Below the pieces are notes generated by a model. The model was not told the origin of the DNA and searched no databases. It was given only the letters and a program-made list of their open reading frames with translations. A stretch of 9,987 nt of DNA from Anderseniella sp. (GTDB lineage: Bacteria; Pseudomonadota; Alphaproteobacteria; Rhizobiales; Aestuariivirgaceae), in assembly GCA_013041995.1 (NCBI GenBank), contig JABDRA010000145.1, forward strand, positions 1-9,987, given 5' to 3'. The position numbers and the translations under genes are program-made. Shown one piece after another: positions 1 through 6,239 of the stretch; within the stretch, counting starts at the first letter, position 1, and every line of letters begins with the position of its first letter.

Positions 1-87
1 GCCAGCACCATTTCCGGACTTGCCGGATCCGACAAGGACCGCGACCGCCAGCTTGCCCGGGTGATGGCCGAAACAATCGCGACATGA
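1..87 (+). CDS. 3' end of an unidentified protein (partial)
   Basis: Frame 1 is open from the window edge to a TGA at 85-87 and gives 28 residues ending VMAETIAT. The composition (Asp/Arg-rich, then a short amphipathic helix-like end) and the codon use fit a real gene tail. The fragment is too short to name a family. It runs toward the convergent channel gene at 178-588. It could be a chance open frame, but the coding-like third-position GC makes a true C-terminus more likely. Confidence 0.5.
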   Translation, partial: ASTISGLAGSDKDRDRQLARVMAETIAT

Positions 88-88
88 C

Positions 89-142
89 GTTGATGAATTG
101 AATCAACAACAATCATAAAATACCGTAATATCAATGTGATAT
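89..142. other. Convergent intergenic spacer with two small inverted repeats
   Basis: The AT-rich gap between the + strand gene tail and the - strand channel gene holds two inverted repeats. GTTGAT (89-94) pairs with ATCAAC (102-107) across 7 nt. ATATCA (128-133) pairs with TGATAT (137-142) across 3 nt. Neither is followed by a T-run, so intrinsic termination is not clear. The first resembles half of an FNR/Anr box (TTGAT-N4-ATCAA), but the 7-nt spacer is wrong for FNR. Confidence 0.3.
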
Positions 143-177
143 GGGGATTTGATTGACCCAGCGGAACTCTTGCCGCT

Positions 178-588
178 CTAGCGGCTCTTCCGGATCAGTT
201 CGACCATGAAAGCGGTTGACCAGCCGAACATCAAGAACCCGTTGGCACCGATCAGCGCCGACAACAGCCGCCATTCGGTCGGCAATGTTATGTCACCGAA
301 ACCCAGCGTCGTGAAGCACTGGAGCGCGAAATAAACCGCCGGCTCAAGCGCCGCCACAGCGCCGGTGGCAAGCAGGACGAAGGCCCACAACCAGACTTCA
401 ACGGTCATGGTGAACAGCACTACCAGCATGGCTACCGTTATGAAGGCCGTGCCTGCAAAGCGGCGAAACTTGTTGCGTGTCCAGGTCAGAAACGGCTCAT
501 GCTTGCGGGTCAGCAGGCCGAACATTTCCGCCTGGATGGCAACTGTTGCAATAATGACGATGGACCCGATTATAAGTTGTGTGAGCAT
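178..588 (-). CDS. Small K+ channel-like membrane protein (Ion_trans_2 type)
   Basis: A 136-residue inner-membrane protein, probably a cation (K+) channel subunit or a relative. Hydrophobic segments lie at about residues 2-23, 46-79 (one long or two short helices) and 108-131. Between the last two is a pore-loop-like stretch with TTLGFGD at 93-99, matching the K+ selectivity filter consensus T-x-G-(Y/F)-G-D. This is the two-helix-plus-pore core of the ion channel 2 family with an extra N-terminal helix. There is no RCK/TrkA-N or cyclic-nucleotide domain, so no ligand-sensing part is visible. It lies 16 nt downstream of the dipeptidase stop and is probably co-transcribed with it. The Shine-Dalgarno is weak (AGAGG overlapping the dipeptidase stop, or AGGG too close to the ATG), which suggests translational coupling. 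The family call rests on the filter motif; ion selectivity is inferred. Confidence 0.85.
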   Translation of the reverse strand: MLTQLIIGSIVIIATVAIQAEMFGLLTRKHEPFLTWTRNKFRRFAGTAFITVAMLVVLFTMTVEVWLWAFVLLATGAVAALEPAVYFALQCFTTLGFGDITLPTEWRLLSALIGANGFLMFGWSTAFMVELIRKSR

Positions 589-604
589 GCCCTGTGTTCA
601 GCCT

Positions 605-1993
605 CTACCGCGCCAGTTCACCAATCACACGCACCCAGCTCCTTATGCCCTTGTGGAAGCTTGTGAGATTGTACTTCTCATTGGGCGAATGCAGCGCATC
701 GTCGGGCAGACCAAATCCGACCAGCAGGCTTTGCATTCCAAGGATATCCTCAAACGAGCGCACCACAGGGATCGAACCGCCACATCCCATCAATACCGCC
801 GGCTTGCCCCATTCATCAGCAAGCGCCTTGGCCGCCTTTTTCAGGTGAGGGTTGTCCTCCGCAATCTCAATGGCAGGAGAGCCGTCGGCATCGCCGCCAT
901 GCCGAACCGAACAGCCTTCCGGCAACCGGTCTTCAATGAACTTGCGAAATACTTTCAGAACGTGTTCCGGATCCTGCTTACTGACAAGGCGCATGGACAC
1001 TTTGGCCGTGGCTTCGGACGGAATCACGGTCTTGGTCCCGGTGGATGTATAGCCACCGAATATACCGTTCACCTCAAGTGTCGGGCGCGACCAGAGCATT
1101 TCCAGCACACTGCGCCCCGTCTCGCCCGCAGGGCCTTTCAAGCCAATGTCCCCCAGGAACTGTTCTTCATCAAAATTGAGACCCTGCCACTGGGCAGCTG
1201 TTTCCGCAGGCAGTTCCGGCACACCGTCATAAAAGCCGGGAATGGTGATGTGACCGTTATCATCACGCATGTCAGACAGGATTTTCATCAACACATGAAT
1301 GGCGTTGAAGGCAGCACCGCCGTAAAACCCTGAATGCAGGTCAATGCGCGGGCCGATGATGGTGACTTCATCATGGGCGAGACCTCGCAACCGGGTCGAG
1401 ATGGCAGGCGTATCCGGGTCCCACATATTTGTGTCGCAGACCAGCGCCACTTCGCGGGTCAATTCAGCGGCATTTTCGGTCAGAAACGGATCGAGACTCG
1501 GGCTGCCGCTTTCTTCCTCACCCTCGCACAACACCGTCACCGAGAAAGGTAATCCACCTGTTGTCTTGATCCAGGCGCGACTGGCCTCTATGAAGGTCAT
1601 CAGTTGGCCCTTGTCGTCATTGGCGCCGCGGGCATATATGCGCTCTATTCCATCATCACCTGTCACGCGCTCCGGCTCGAATGGCGGTGTTTTCCATTTG
1701 TCGAGCGGTTCGGCAGGCTGGACATCATAGTGACCATAAAACAAGACATGCGGGGCTCCCGCAGGACCATCGTAATGGCCGACCACCATCGGGTGACCGG
1801 GTGTGTCGCGGAGGCTTGCGTCAAATCCCATGCCAGTCAGTTCATCGGTGACCCACTGGCCCGCCCTGCGACATTCGTCGTTGTATTGCGGATCGGTCGA
1901 AATGGATGGAATGCGCAACAGATCGAACCACCTGTCGAGACTGGCGTCGAGCTGGTCGTCAACGTGGTCGAGAATTGCATCGAGCTTTGTCAT
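605..1993 (-). CDS. M20-family metallopeptidase (dipeptidase, carnosinase-like)
   Basis: A 462-residue cytosolic di-zinc peptidase of the ArgE/DapE/CPG2/CNDP group, closest in motifs to the CNDP-type dipeptidases that hydrolyse short peptides. The metal and catalytic motifs are complete and in order: YGHYDVQP (H88, D90), RGANDDKG (D126 bridging the metals), EGEEESGS (E160 general base, E161 ligand), CDTN (D187) and HSPNEKY (H435). LHSGFYGG (H220) matches the dimerisation (lid) domain histidine that completes the neighbouring subunit's active site. The length is normal and there is no signal peptide. The ATG at 1993 is preceded by GGAAA at a usable distance and is divergent from the transporter gene at 2092. 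The small channel gene follows 16 nt downstream. The exact substrate cannot be read from the sequence; such proteins are often just annotated dipeptidase or M20/M25/M40 hydrolase. Confidence 0.95.
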   Translation of the reverse strand: MTKLDAILDHVDDQLDASLDRWFDLLRIPSISTDPQYNDECRRAGQWVTDELTGMGFDASLRDTPGHPMVVGHYDGPAGAPHVLFYGHYDVQPAEPLDKWKTPPFEPERVTGDDGIERIYARGANDDKGQLMTFIEASRAWIKTTGGLPFSVTVLCEGEEESGSPSLDPFLTENAAELTREVALVCDTNMWDPDTPAISTRLRGLAHDEVTIIGPRIDLHSGFYGGAAFNAIHVLMKILSDMRDDNGHITIPGFYDGVPELPAETAAQWQGLNFDEEQFLGDIGLKGPAGETGRSVLEMLWSRPTLEVNGIFGGYTSTGTKTVIPSEATAKVSMRLVSKQDPEHVLKVFRKFIEDRLPEGCSVRHGGDADGSPAIEIAEDNPHLKKAAKALADEWGKPAVLMGCGGSIPVVRSFEDILGMQSLLVGFGLPDDALHSPNEKYNLTSFHKGIRSWVRVIGELAR

Positions 1994-2091
1994 CGGGGGA
2001 TTTTCCGTTCATGGCTAGCAACTGTGCGAACAACTGTATTTAACGGCTCCGACCCTCTCACAGGCACGCAGAGCATCGCAAGGGGGATTGC
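1994..2091. promoter_or_regulatory. Divergent promoter region, dipeptidase / DASS transporter
   Basis: This 98-nt gap separates two divergent starts, so it must hold promoters or leaders for both directions. The one clear element is AAGGGGGA shortly before the ATG at 2092, a strong Shine-Dalgarno for the transporter. No convincing -35/-10 pair or operator palindrome stood out by eye. Confidence 0.5.
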
Positions 2092-3633
2092 ATGAGCGAT
2101 ACCGATTTTCAGCTGGCCCGCGACAGCCTTCAGGCTGACTATGGTGAACATCGCCTGCACCGGCTTCAGCGACACGGGTATCAGCGCTGGGTCCACCTGC
2201 GCAGCCAGGTCAATCTGTATTACTTCTGGGAAAAACGCTGGTTCTTCATCGCCATCATGCTGGCCTTCGCATTCTTGCAGACAGGACCGTACGAAGGCCT
2301 GACCCGTGAAGGTCAGATCGTGCTGACCATGTCGCTGTTTGCCACCATCCTGTTTATTACCGAGCCAGTGCCGCTGCCGACAGTGGCGCTGATGATCATT
2401 GTCGGGCAGGTGATTCTGCTGGGCATCGAATCCACAACCGTAGCCAGAAGTCTGATGACGGATTCCGTCCTGTTCATCATGGGTGCCTTGATGCTGGCGG
2501 TTGCCGTGGTCAAGCAGAAGCTCGACAGGCGCATTGCCTGGGCGATTGTGCGGGTTACCGGTACCAGCACCTTCCGTATCAGTTTCGGCATTACGCTTAC
2601 CTGCGGTGTGCTGGCCTCGTTTATCGGTGAACACACTGTTGCAGCGATGATGCTGCCAGTCGGCATTACTCTTATAACGCTGACATCCAATGAGCCTAAG
2701 AAAGTGAAGAACCTAGCCGCGGTCCTGCTGCTGTCGATTTCCTACGGCTGTGCAATCGCCGGTATCGGCACCCCGTCAGGTGGTGCGAGAAATGCCATCA
2801 TGATCGGTTACTGGAAGGACTTTTTCTTCGATCCGGCCAATCCGGAGACCCGCCGTTTCCTCGTCGATTACGTGACCTGGATGATGTATGCCTATCCGAT
2901 CTTCCTGATCCAGTTGCCGATTGTCACAACCGTGCTGTTCTGGACGTTCAAGCCGGAATATCCCGATCTGTCGCGCGCGGTTTCGAGACTGCGCACTCAG
3001 GTCGTCATGGATGGTCCGATCCGTCCTGCCCAGTGGATGGCAATTCTGGTGTTCTTTTTGACCGTGGTTGGCTGGATCGCATTTTCCGAACAACTGGGGC
3101 TCGGCATTGTCGCCATTGCCGGGGCGATTGCGTTCCTGGTGGCCGGACTGGTGCGCTGGGAGGACGTCAATTCCGGCGTCAACTGGGGTGTTGTGCTGTT
3201 GTATGCCGCCGCGATTTCACTTGGTGTTCAGATGAAGGACACCGGTGCGGCTGAATGGGTTGCCAAAAACTTTGTGGAGCTCCTGCGCCCGATCGGCATG
3301 GCCACAGGTTATGGGCTGGAGATGGCGATCGCGCTATTGACGACCTTTGTCACCAACACCATGACGGCAGGTGCGGCTGTTGCCGTTCTCGGACCGATTG
3401 TGCTGAAAACGGCAACAGCCGGTGGCGCAGACCCGCTGGCTGTTGGTTTCGTAACCGCAATTTCATCAGCATTTGCCTATATCACCGCTGCGGCCCATCC
3501 GGCCTTTACGATCATCTATGCGTCGGGCTATCTCACAGGCAAGGACTTCCTGAAATCAGGATGGCGCATGACAATTGCGTCACTGGCCCTGCTCATGTTG
3601 TTCGCCTATTTCTACTGGCCGCTGCTGCGATAG
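2092..3633 (+). CDS. SLC13/DASS-family anion:cation symporter
   Basis: A 513-residue polytopic inner-membrane transporter of the divalent anion:Na+ symporter superfamily. This family carries dicarboxylates, sulfate or related anions, usually driven by Na+. Residues 1-48 are a charged cytosolic extension, followed by roughly a dozen hydrophobic segments. Family landmarks are TEPVPLP (about 90-96), the hairpin-tip region GIGTPSGGARN (224-234, equivalent to the GIGTPxN region), and the second SNT-like motif TNTMTAG (421-427) followed by a helix with a final proline. The first SNT motif, expected before AAMMLP (184-189), is replaced by GEHT at 179-182. This could change Na+ or substrate coordination, so the substrate is left open. 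The start at 2092 has a strong Shine-Dalgarno (AAGGGGGA). The Usp gene begins 10 nt after the stop. It might also be annotated sodium:sulfate symporter or anion permease. Confidence 0.9.
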   Translation: MSDTDFQLARDSLQADYGEHRLHRLQRHGYQRWVHLRSQVNLYYFWEKRWFFIAIMLAFAFLQTGPYEGLTREGQIVLTMSLFATILFITEPVPLPTVALMIIVGQVILLGIESTTVARSLMTDSVLFIMGALMLAVAVVKQKLDRRIAWAIVRVTGTSTFRISFGITLTCGVLASFIGEHTVAAMMLPVGITLITLTSNEPKKVKNLAAVLLLSISYGCAIAGIGTPSGGARNAIMIGYWKDFFFDPANPETRRFLVDYVTWMMYAYPIFLIQLPIVTTVLFWTFKPEYPDLSRAVSRLRTQVVMDGPIRPAQWMAILVFFLTVVGWIAFSEQLGLGIVAIAGAIAFLVAGLVRWEDVNSGVNWGVVLLYAAAISLGVQMKDTGAAEWVAKNFVELLRPIGMATGYGLEMAIALLTTFVTNTMTAGAAVAVLGPIVLKTATAGGADPLAVGFVTAISSAFAYITAAAHPAFTIIYASGYLTGKDFLKSGWRMTIASLALLMLFAYFYWPLLR

Positions 3634-3643
3634 GATCCCGACG

Positions 3644-4654
3644 ATGTCACTGTTCAAGAAAACTGTGCTGAGTGAACGTACCGAGCGAGCGGTACAAAAA
3701 ACACTGGCAAACGTCTATGCACAGAGGCGCAAGCGCTTCCGGGTGCTTGCCTGCATTGACGAGACGGATGAATCGTTCTGTACCGTGCGCATGGCGGCAC
3801 GGCTGGCCAAGACGGACGATTGCGACATCATCGTGCTATATGTCCGGTCCATCGACCAGGGTTTGTGGTCAGGCGGCCTGCAGGTTCGTGTTGCCCGCCA
3901 GAACATGCTTGACGCAGGCCTGCAATTGCCCGGCATCAACCGTTTGCGCATGGCGCTGGATATCCTGCGTGAAGAAGGCGTCCCGGCGGAAGACTGGCCC
4001 CGCAGAACCGGTCACCAGGACGCATGGGGAGATCCACTGGGGGACAACAAGGTCGAGTTCATTTCAGGCAAAGGCCGCTCAGTGGTCCTGAAGCTGAAAA
4101 CCGCACCTGATCCAGCTTCAGGCATTCTGGACCAGTACGAGCTTGGACCCTACAACCTGATGATCATGGGCGAACCGTCACGCTGGCGCGGCGAATTCCA
4201 TTCATTGTTTGATGCCGGCATCGTGCAGCAGGTCACCGTGCATGCACCATCGTCGGTCCTGATTGTCCGCGAACCGCTGGACAAGTCCGGCTTTTTCATT
4301 TGTACAGATGGTACGTCACGCTCCATGCAGGCGGTTCGCCGCGCTGCCGTGCTGGCACATACGGCCGGTGAAGCCATCACGCTGTTTTCCGCCAGTGCCC
4401 AGGAAGCCGGACTGCCGTCAGCGGAAGAAAACGTGAAGAACGCACGTGCCCTGCTCAAGGCGATGGGGATCAAGGTCAAGGATGTCATCACCGCTGTTGG
4501 TCCGGCGGCACAGAAAATTGCCGAACTGGGCTCCGATCACAGTATCATCGTAGTGACCGACGAAGGCCGTTCACGGCTGCAGCGCGCCATCCGGGGCTCA
4601 ACCGCTGTTGATGTTGTGCGCACTGCGCAAACCTCGGTACTGGACGTGCGCTGA
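3644..4654 (+). CDS. Tandem-domain universal stress protein (UspA family)
   Basis: A 336-residue cytosolic protein with two Usp (Rossmann-like alpha/beta) domains. Domain 1 runs about 31-215 and is longer than usual, with an insertion around 90-165. It begins VLACIDETDES (D39 at the usual nucleotide-site aspartate). Domain 2 runs about 216-336 and begins FICTDGTSRS (D222). It ends with GRS, nine residues, then GS (G308 to G318-S319) and a final SVLDVR strand. This partly keeps the Usp ATP motif G-2x-G-9x-G-(S/T), but the first Gly is a Thr (T305). Domain 1 lacks the motif. The frame is open further upstream inside the transporter gene, but the ATG at 3644 is chosen because AGGA overlapping the transporter stop is a well-spaced Shine-Dalgarno. 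The pairing with the transporter suggests a regulatory role on it or a shared stress response; this is inference. Confidence 0.88.
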   Translation: MSLFKKTVLSERTERAVQKTLANVYAQRRKRFRVLACIDETDESFCTVRMAARLAKTDDCDIIVLYVRSIDQGLWSGGLQVRVARQNMLDAGLQLPGINRLRMALDILREEGVPAEDWPRRTGHQDAWGDPLGDNKVEFISGKGRSVVLKLKTAPDPASGILDQYELGPYNLMIMGEPSRWRGEFHSLFDAGIVQQVTVHAPSSVLIVREPLDKSGFFICTDGTSRSMQAVRRAAVLAHTAGEAITLFSASAQEAGLPSAEENVKNARALLKAMGIKVKDVITAVGPAAQKIAELGSDHSIIVVTDEGRSRLQRAIRGSTAVDVVRTAQTSVLDVR

Positions 4655-4664
4655 GACAGCACGG

Positions 4665-4700
4665 GGCCACGTGAACTGTTTGTGGCCTGAAACGTTTCAG
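4665..4700 (+). other. Inverted repeats in the 3' UTR of the usp gene
   Basis: Two symmetrical elements sit back to back after the usp stop. GGCCAC (4665-4670) pairs with GTGGCC (4682-4687). Next to it CTGAAACGTTTCAG (4687-4700) is a perfect 14-bp palindrome. Neither has a T-tract. They could stabilise the mRNA 3' end, or the palindrome could be a protein site; chance is not excluded. Confidence 0.35.
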
Positions 4701-4730
4701 CGCACCAGAACAACCCACTGTCAAAAATGT

Positions 4731-4760
4731 AAAAGGGCCGCACTCAAGTGCAGCCCTTTT
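4731..4760. terminator. Bidirectional intrinsic terminator
   Basis: AAAAGGGC (4731-4738) pairs with GCCCTTTT (4753-4760), and GCAC (4740-4743) with GTGC (4748-4751), around a TCAA loop. The only flaw is a single C/A mismatch (4739/4752). The A-run on one side and T-run on the other give a U-tract on both strands. This fits its place between two convergent genes, the usp gene (+) and the membrane protein gene (-). Confidence 0.88.
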
Positions 4761-4790
4761 CCTGTTTCATGTGACTTCTGAAAAACAGCG

Positions 4791-5951
4791 TCAGGCGGTT
4801 GCCCGCATGGCATCGAGATACTCCTCAACGTGCTCCACGTTTTCAAACCGCATCCAGCCTTCATCGGTTTCAGCTTCAACTGTTCCGTCCGATAACAGGC
4901 GCGCCGGACGATCGCGGATGACCCGCTCTTCGACCACGAACAACTCATCTTCCTGTGGTAGGGCGTCAGGTCCGCTGTCAGCTTCCGGTTCTGCATCCGA
5001 TGCCGTTTCAGTTTCACTTTCCGTGTTGTCTTCTTCCGCTGCCACAGCTTCCGGCGCACCTACAAGAACAGCATCCGTTGTTGTGGCGGTGTCCGCTGCA
5101 GTAATGTCGGTGTCCGCTGCAGTAATGTCGGTGTCCGCTGCGGTAATGTCGGCGTCAGCTTCACCTGCTTCGGCGGGCGAAGTGTCAGAAAAGGTCGTTG
5201 TATCGTCGGTGACAGCATCTTGGCTGGTATCCGGCATTTCCGGCTTTATTTCTGTTTCAGCCTCGGCTTCCTCAGCAGTGACAGACGTTGCCTTTACATC
5301 GGAGGCCGCTGCAGATGTCGATGGTTTGGCGGCTTCAGGCGCAGCACTTGTATCGGCGGGTTTGGCAAAGAAGGACGACAAATCGTCACGAGCTTTGCTG
5401 ACCGTATCACCTGTTACCTCTTCGACCTTGTCGGCTGCGTCACCTGCAACTTCTTCTGCCTTGTCGACCGCCTCCTCGGCAACCTCAGTGGCTGTCCTGG
5501 TTGCAGAACTGAAAATGGAACCTGCAGACTCTACAGCCGGCTCTGTTTCCGACTTGATGTCATCCAGGAGATCATCAACGACATCGGCTGATGCCTGTGA
5601 CGTCTCTTTCGCGGTATCGCCAAATGCGCTCGCACTTGCCGCGGCGCCGGCTGCTGCACCTGCAGCAGCAGCGGATGCTGGTGCCATGAAGTCAGGTAAA
5701 TCAGTTTCCGCCGATGCTGCCGGCGCATAGTCTTCAACCGCTTCATCGTCTGACTCGCGCCGTGTCATGGCTGACAGATTTCCTGCGACCACCGCAAGAC
5801 CAAGCAGTACGCAACCGCCTGTAAACAGGGTTGCTGCAACATCAAGGTTCAAACCTACAGTTACGGTTCCGGGTGAAAAAATGTTTATCAGACCAACCGC
5901 CCAGCCCGCAGCGATCAGCACAATAGCCAAAAATATCAATAGTGTTTTCAT
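4791..5951 (-). CDS. Two-TM protein with long acidic Ala/Thr-rich disordered tail
   Basis: A 386-residue inner-membrane protein of unknown function. Two hydrophobic segments (about 2-25 and 37-59) are followed by a positive TRR (63-65), which predicts a cytosolic tail. Residues 66-335 are low-complexity and rich in Ala, Asp, Glu, Thr and Ser. They include an Ala-rich run (about 90-110), two 11-residue units DKxEEVxGDxx (163-184), and three near-identical 7-residue units based on DITAADT (about 268-288). The C-terminal 50 residues (337-386) return to normal composition, with VEERVIRDRPARLL and WMRFENVEHVEEYL, and probably form a small folded domain. The ATG at 5951 has GAGGGG upstream at good spacing. 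The gene ends against the bidirectional terminator. I do not recognise a named family; the anchor, linker and folded tip layout would suit an envelope or polar scaffold, which is inference. Confidence 0.8.
   Translation of the reverse strand: MKTLLIFLAIVLIAAGWAVGLINIFSPGTVTVGLNLDVAATLFTGGCVLLGLAVVAGNLSAMTRRESDDEAVEDYAPAASAETDLPDFMAPASAAAAGAAAGAAASASAFGDTAKETSQASADVVDDLLDDIKSETEPAVESAGSIFSSATRTATEVAEEAVDKAEEVAGDAADKVEEVTGDTVSKARDDLSSFFAKPADTSAAPEAAKPSTSAAASDVKATSVTAEEAEAETEIKPEMPDTSQDAVTDDTTTFSDTSPAEAGEADADITAADTDITAADTDITAADTATTTDAVLVGAPEAVAAEEDNTESETETASDAEPEADSGPDALPQEDELFVVEERVIRDRPARLLSDGTVEAETDEGWMRFENVEHVEEYLDAMRATA
5089..5151 (-). repeat. Three tandem 21-bp repeats within the membrane protein gene
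   Basis: Three head-to-tail 21-bp units lie at 5089-5109, 5110-5130 and 5131-5151. The first two are identical and the third differs by one base (A to G). A decayed partial copy follows at 5152. The unit length keeps the frame, each copy encoding a permuted 7-residue DITAADT. Near identity at the DNA level points to recent slippage expansion. Confidence 0.92.
5400..5465 (-). repeat. Two 11-residue repeats (DKxEEVxGDxx) in the tail
   Basis: Residues 163-173 (DKAEEVAGDAA) and 174-184 (DKVEEVTGDTV) are adjacent 11-mers sharing seven positions. The 11-residue period with Lys/Glu/Asp and small residues resembles LEA-type amphipathic helix repeats. With only two clear units this is a resemblance, not a family assignment. 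Confidence 0.6.
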
Positions 5952-5967
5952 GCCTCTTACCCCTCAG

Positions 5968-5994
5968 TTCCAACAGTACCAACGCGTGTTGGAA
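5968..5994 (-). promoter_or_regulatory. Inverted repeat in the leader of the two-TM protein gene
   Basis: TTCCAAC (5968-5974) is a perfect inverted match to GTTGGAA (5988-5994). A second CCAAC (5979-5983) can pair with the same GTTGG arm. The site lies 17-43 nt upstream of the ATG at 5951, just beyond its Shine-Dalgarno. It may be an operator or a small leader hairpin with two alternative pairings. Confidence 0.35.
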
Positions 5995-6000
5995 ACCTTA

Positions 6001-6103
6001 GATCAGGATGTTTTTTGGTTGAAACAACCAAAAAACATAAACCTGATCGCCTCTAAAGTGCTAGAGCAACTTTACGGGTTCAAGTGAACCCATGTTGCTC
6101 TAG
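6001..6103. repeat. Dual-palindrome intergenic element (RIME/REP-like)
   Basis: Two large hairpins sit 12 nt apart. Palindrome 1 (6001-6048) has a 7-bp outer stem (GATCAGG/CCTGATC), a 3-nt bulge, and a perfect 14-bp inner stem (6008-6021 with 6025-6038) around an AAA loop. Palindrome 2 (6061-6103) has a perfect 10-bp outer stem (CTAGAGCAAC/GTTGCTCTAG) and a perfect 7-bp inner stem (GGGTTCA/TGAACCC, 6076-6082 with 6085-6091). The total of about 103 bp with two palindromes matches the architecture of RIME-type mosaic elements known from rhizobia. It lies between two - strand genes and could also act as a terminator for the DUF3306 transcript. Dispersed copies cannot be checked here. Confidence 0.75.
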
Positions 6104-6239
6104 TGCGCGCGGTCTGCAATATAACGCTAGCCGATAAACCACCAGCAAGCGAGGCACAACAGGCAATCACGCCCTGTTTTCCCGGTGACATTGACCAAGC
6201 TACTTTACCAGTCCAAGCCCCAACTGAGTTGATTGACCG
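6104..6239. other. Non-coding spacer
   Basis: The stretch between the dual palindrome and the DUF3306 stop shows no gene I can support. It has a small CAACT-G-AGTTG palindrome near 6222-6232 and the heptamer ATTGACC twice. Nothing resembles a clear terminator apart from the neighbouring palindromes. Confidence 0.4.

Noticed and set aside
89..107. Possible FNR/Anr box (GTTGAT...ATCAAC)
   Set aside because: The half-sites are 7 nt apart, not the 4 nt required, and the site lies between convergent gene ends rather than upstream of a gene.
365..1333. Long + strand open frame (322 codons) opposite the dipeptidase and channel genes
   Set aside because: It is antisense to two genes with complete motifs, has no Shine-Dalgarno, and its product is Arg/His-rich without any recognisable domain.
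5089..5151. CRISPR-like repeats
   Set aside because: The 21-bp units are directly adjacent with no spacers and are in-frame coding repeats.
4771..5730. 319-codon + strand frame rich in Ser/Ala/Val
   Set aside because: It mirrors the Ala/Thr/Asp repeats of the - strand gene; the - strand frame has TM segments, a good ribosome site and a terminator at its end.
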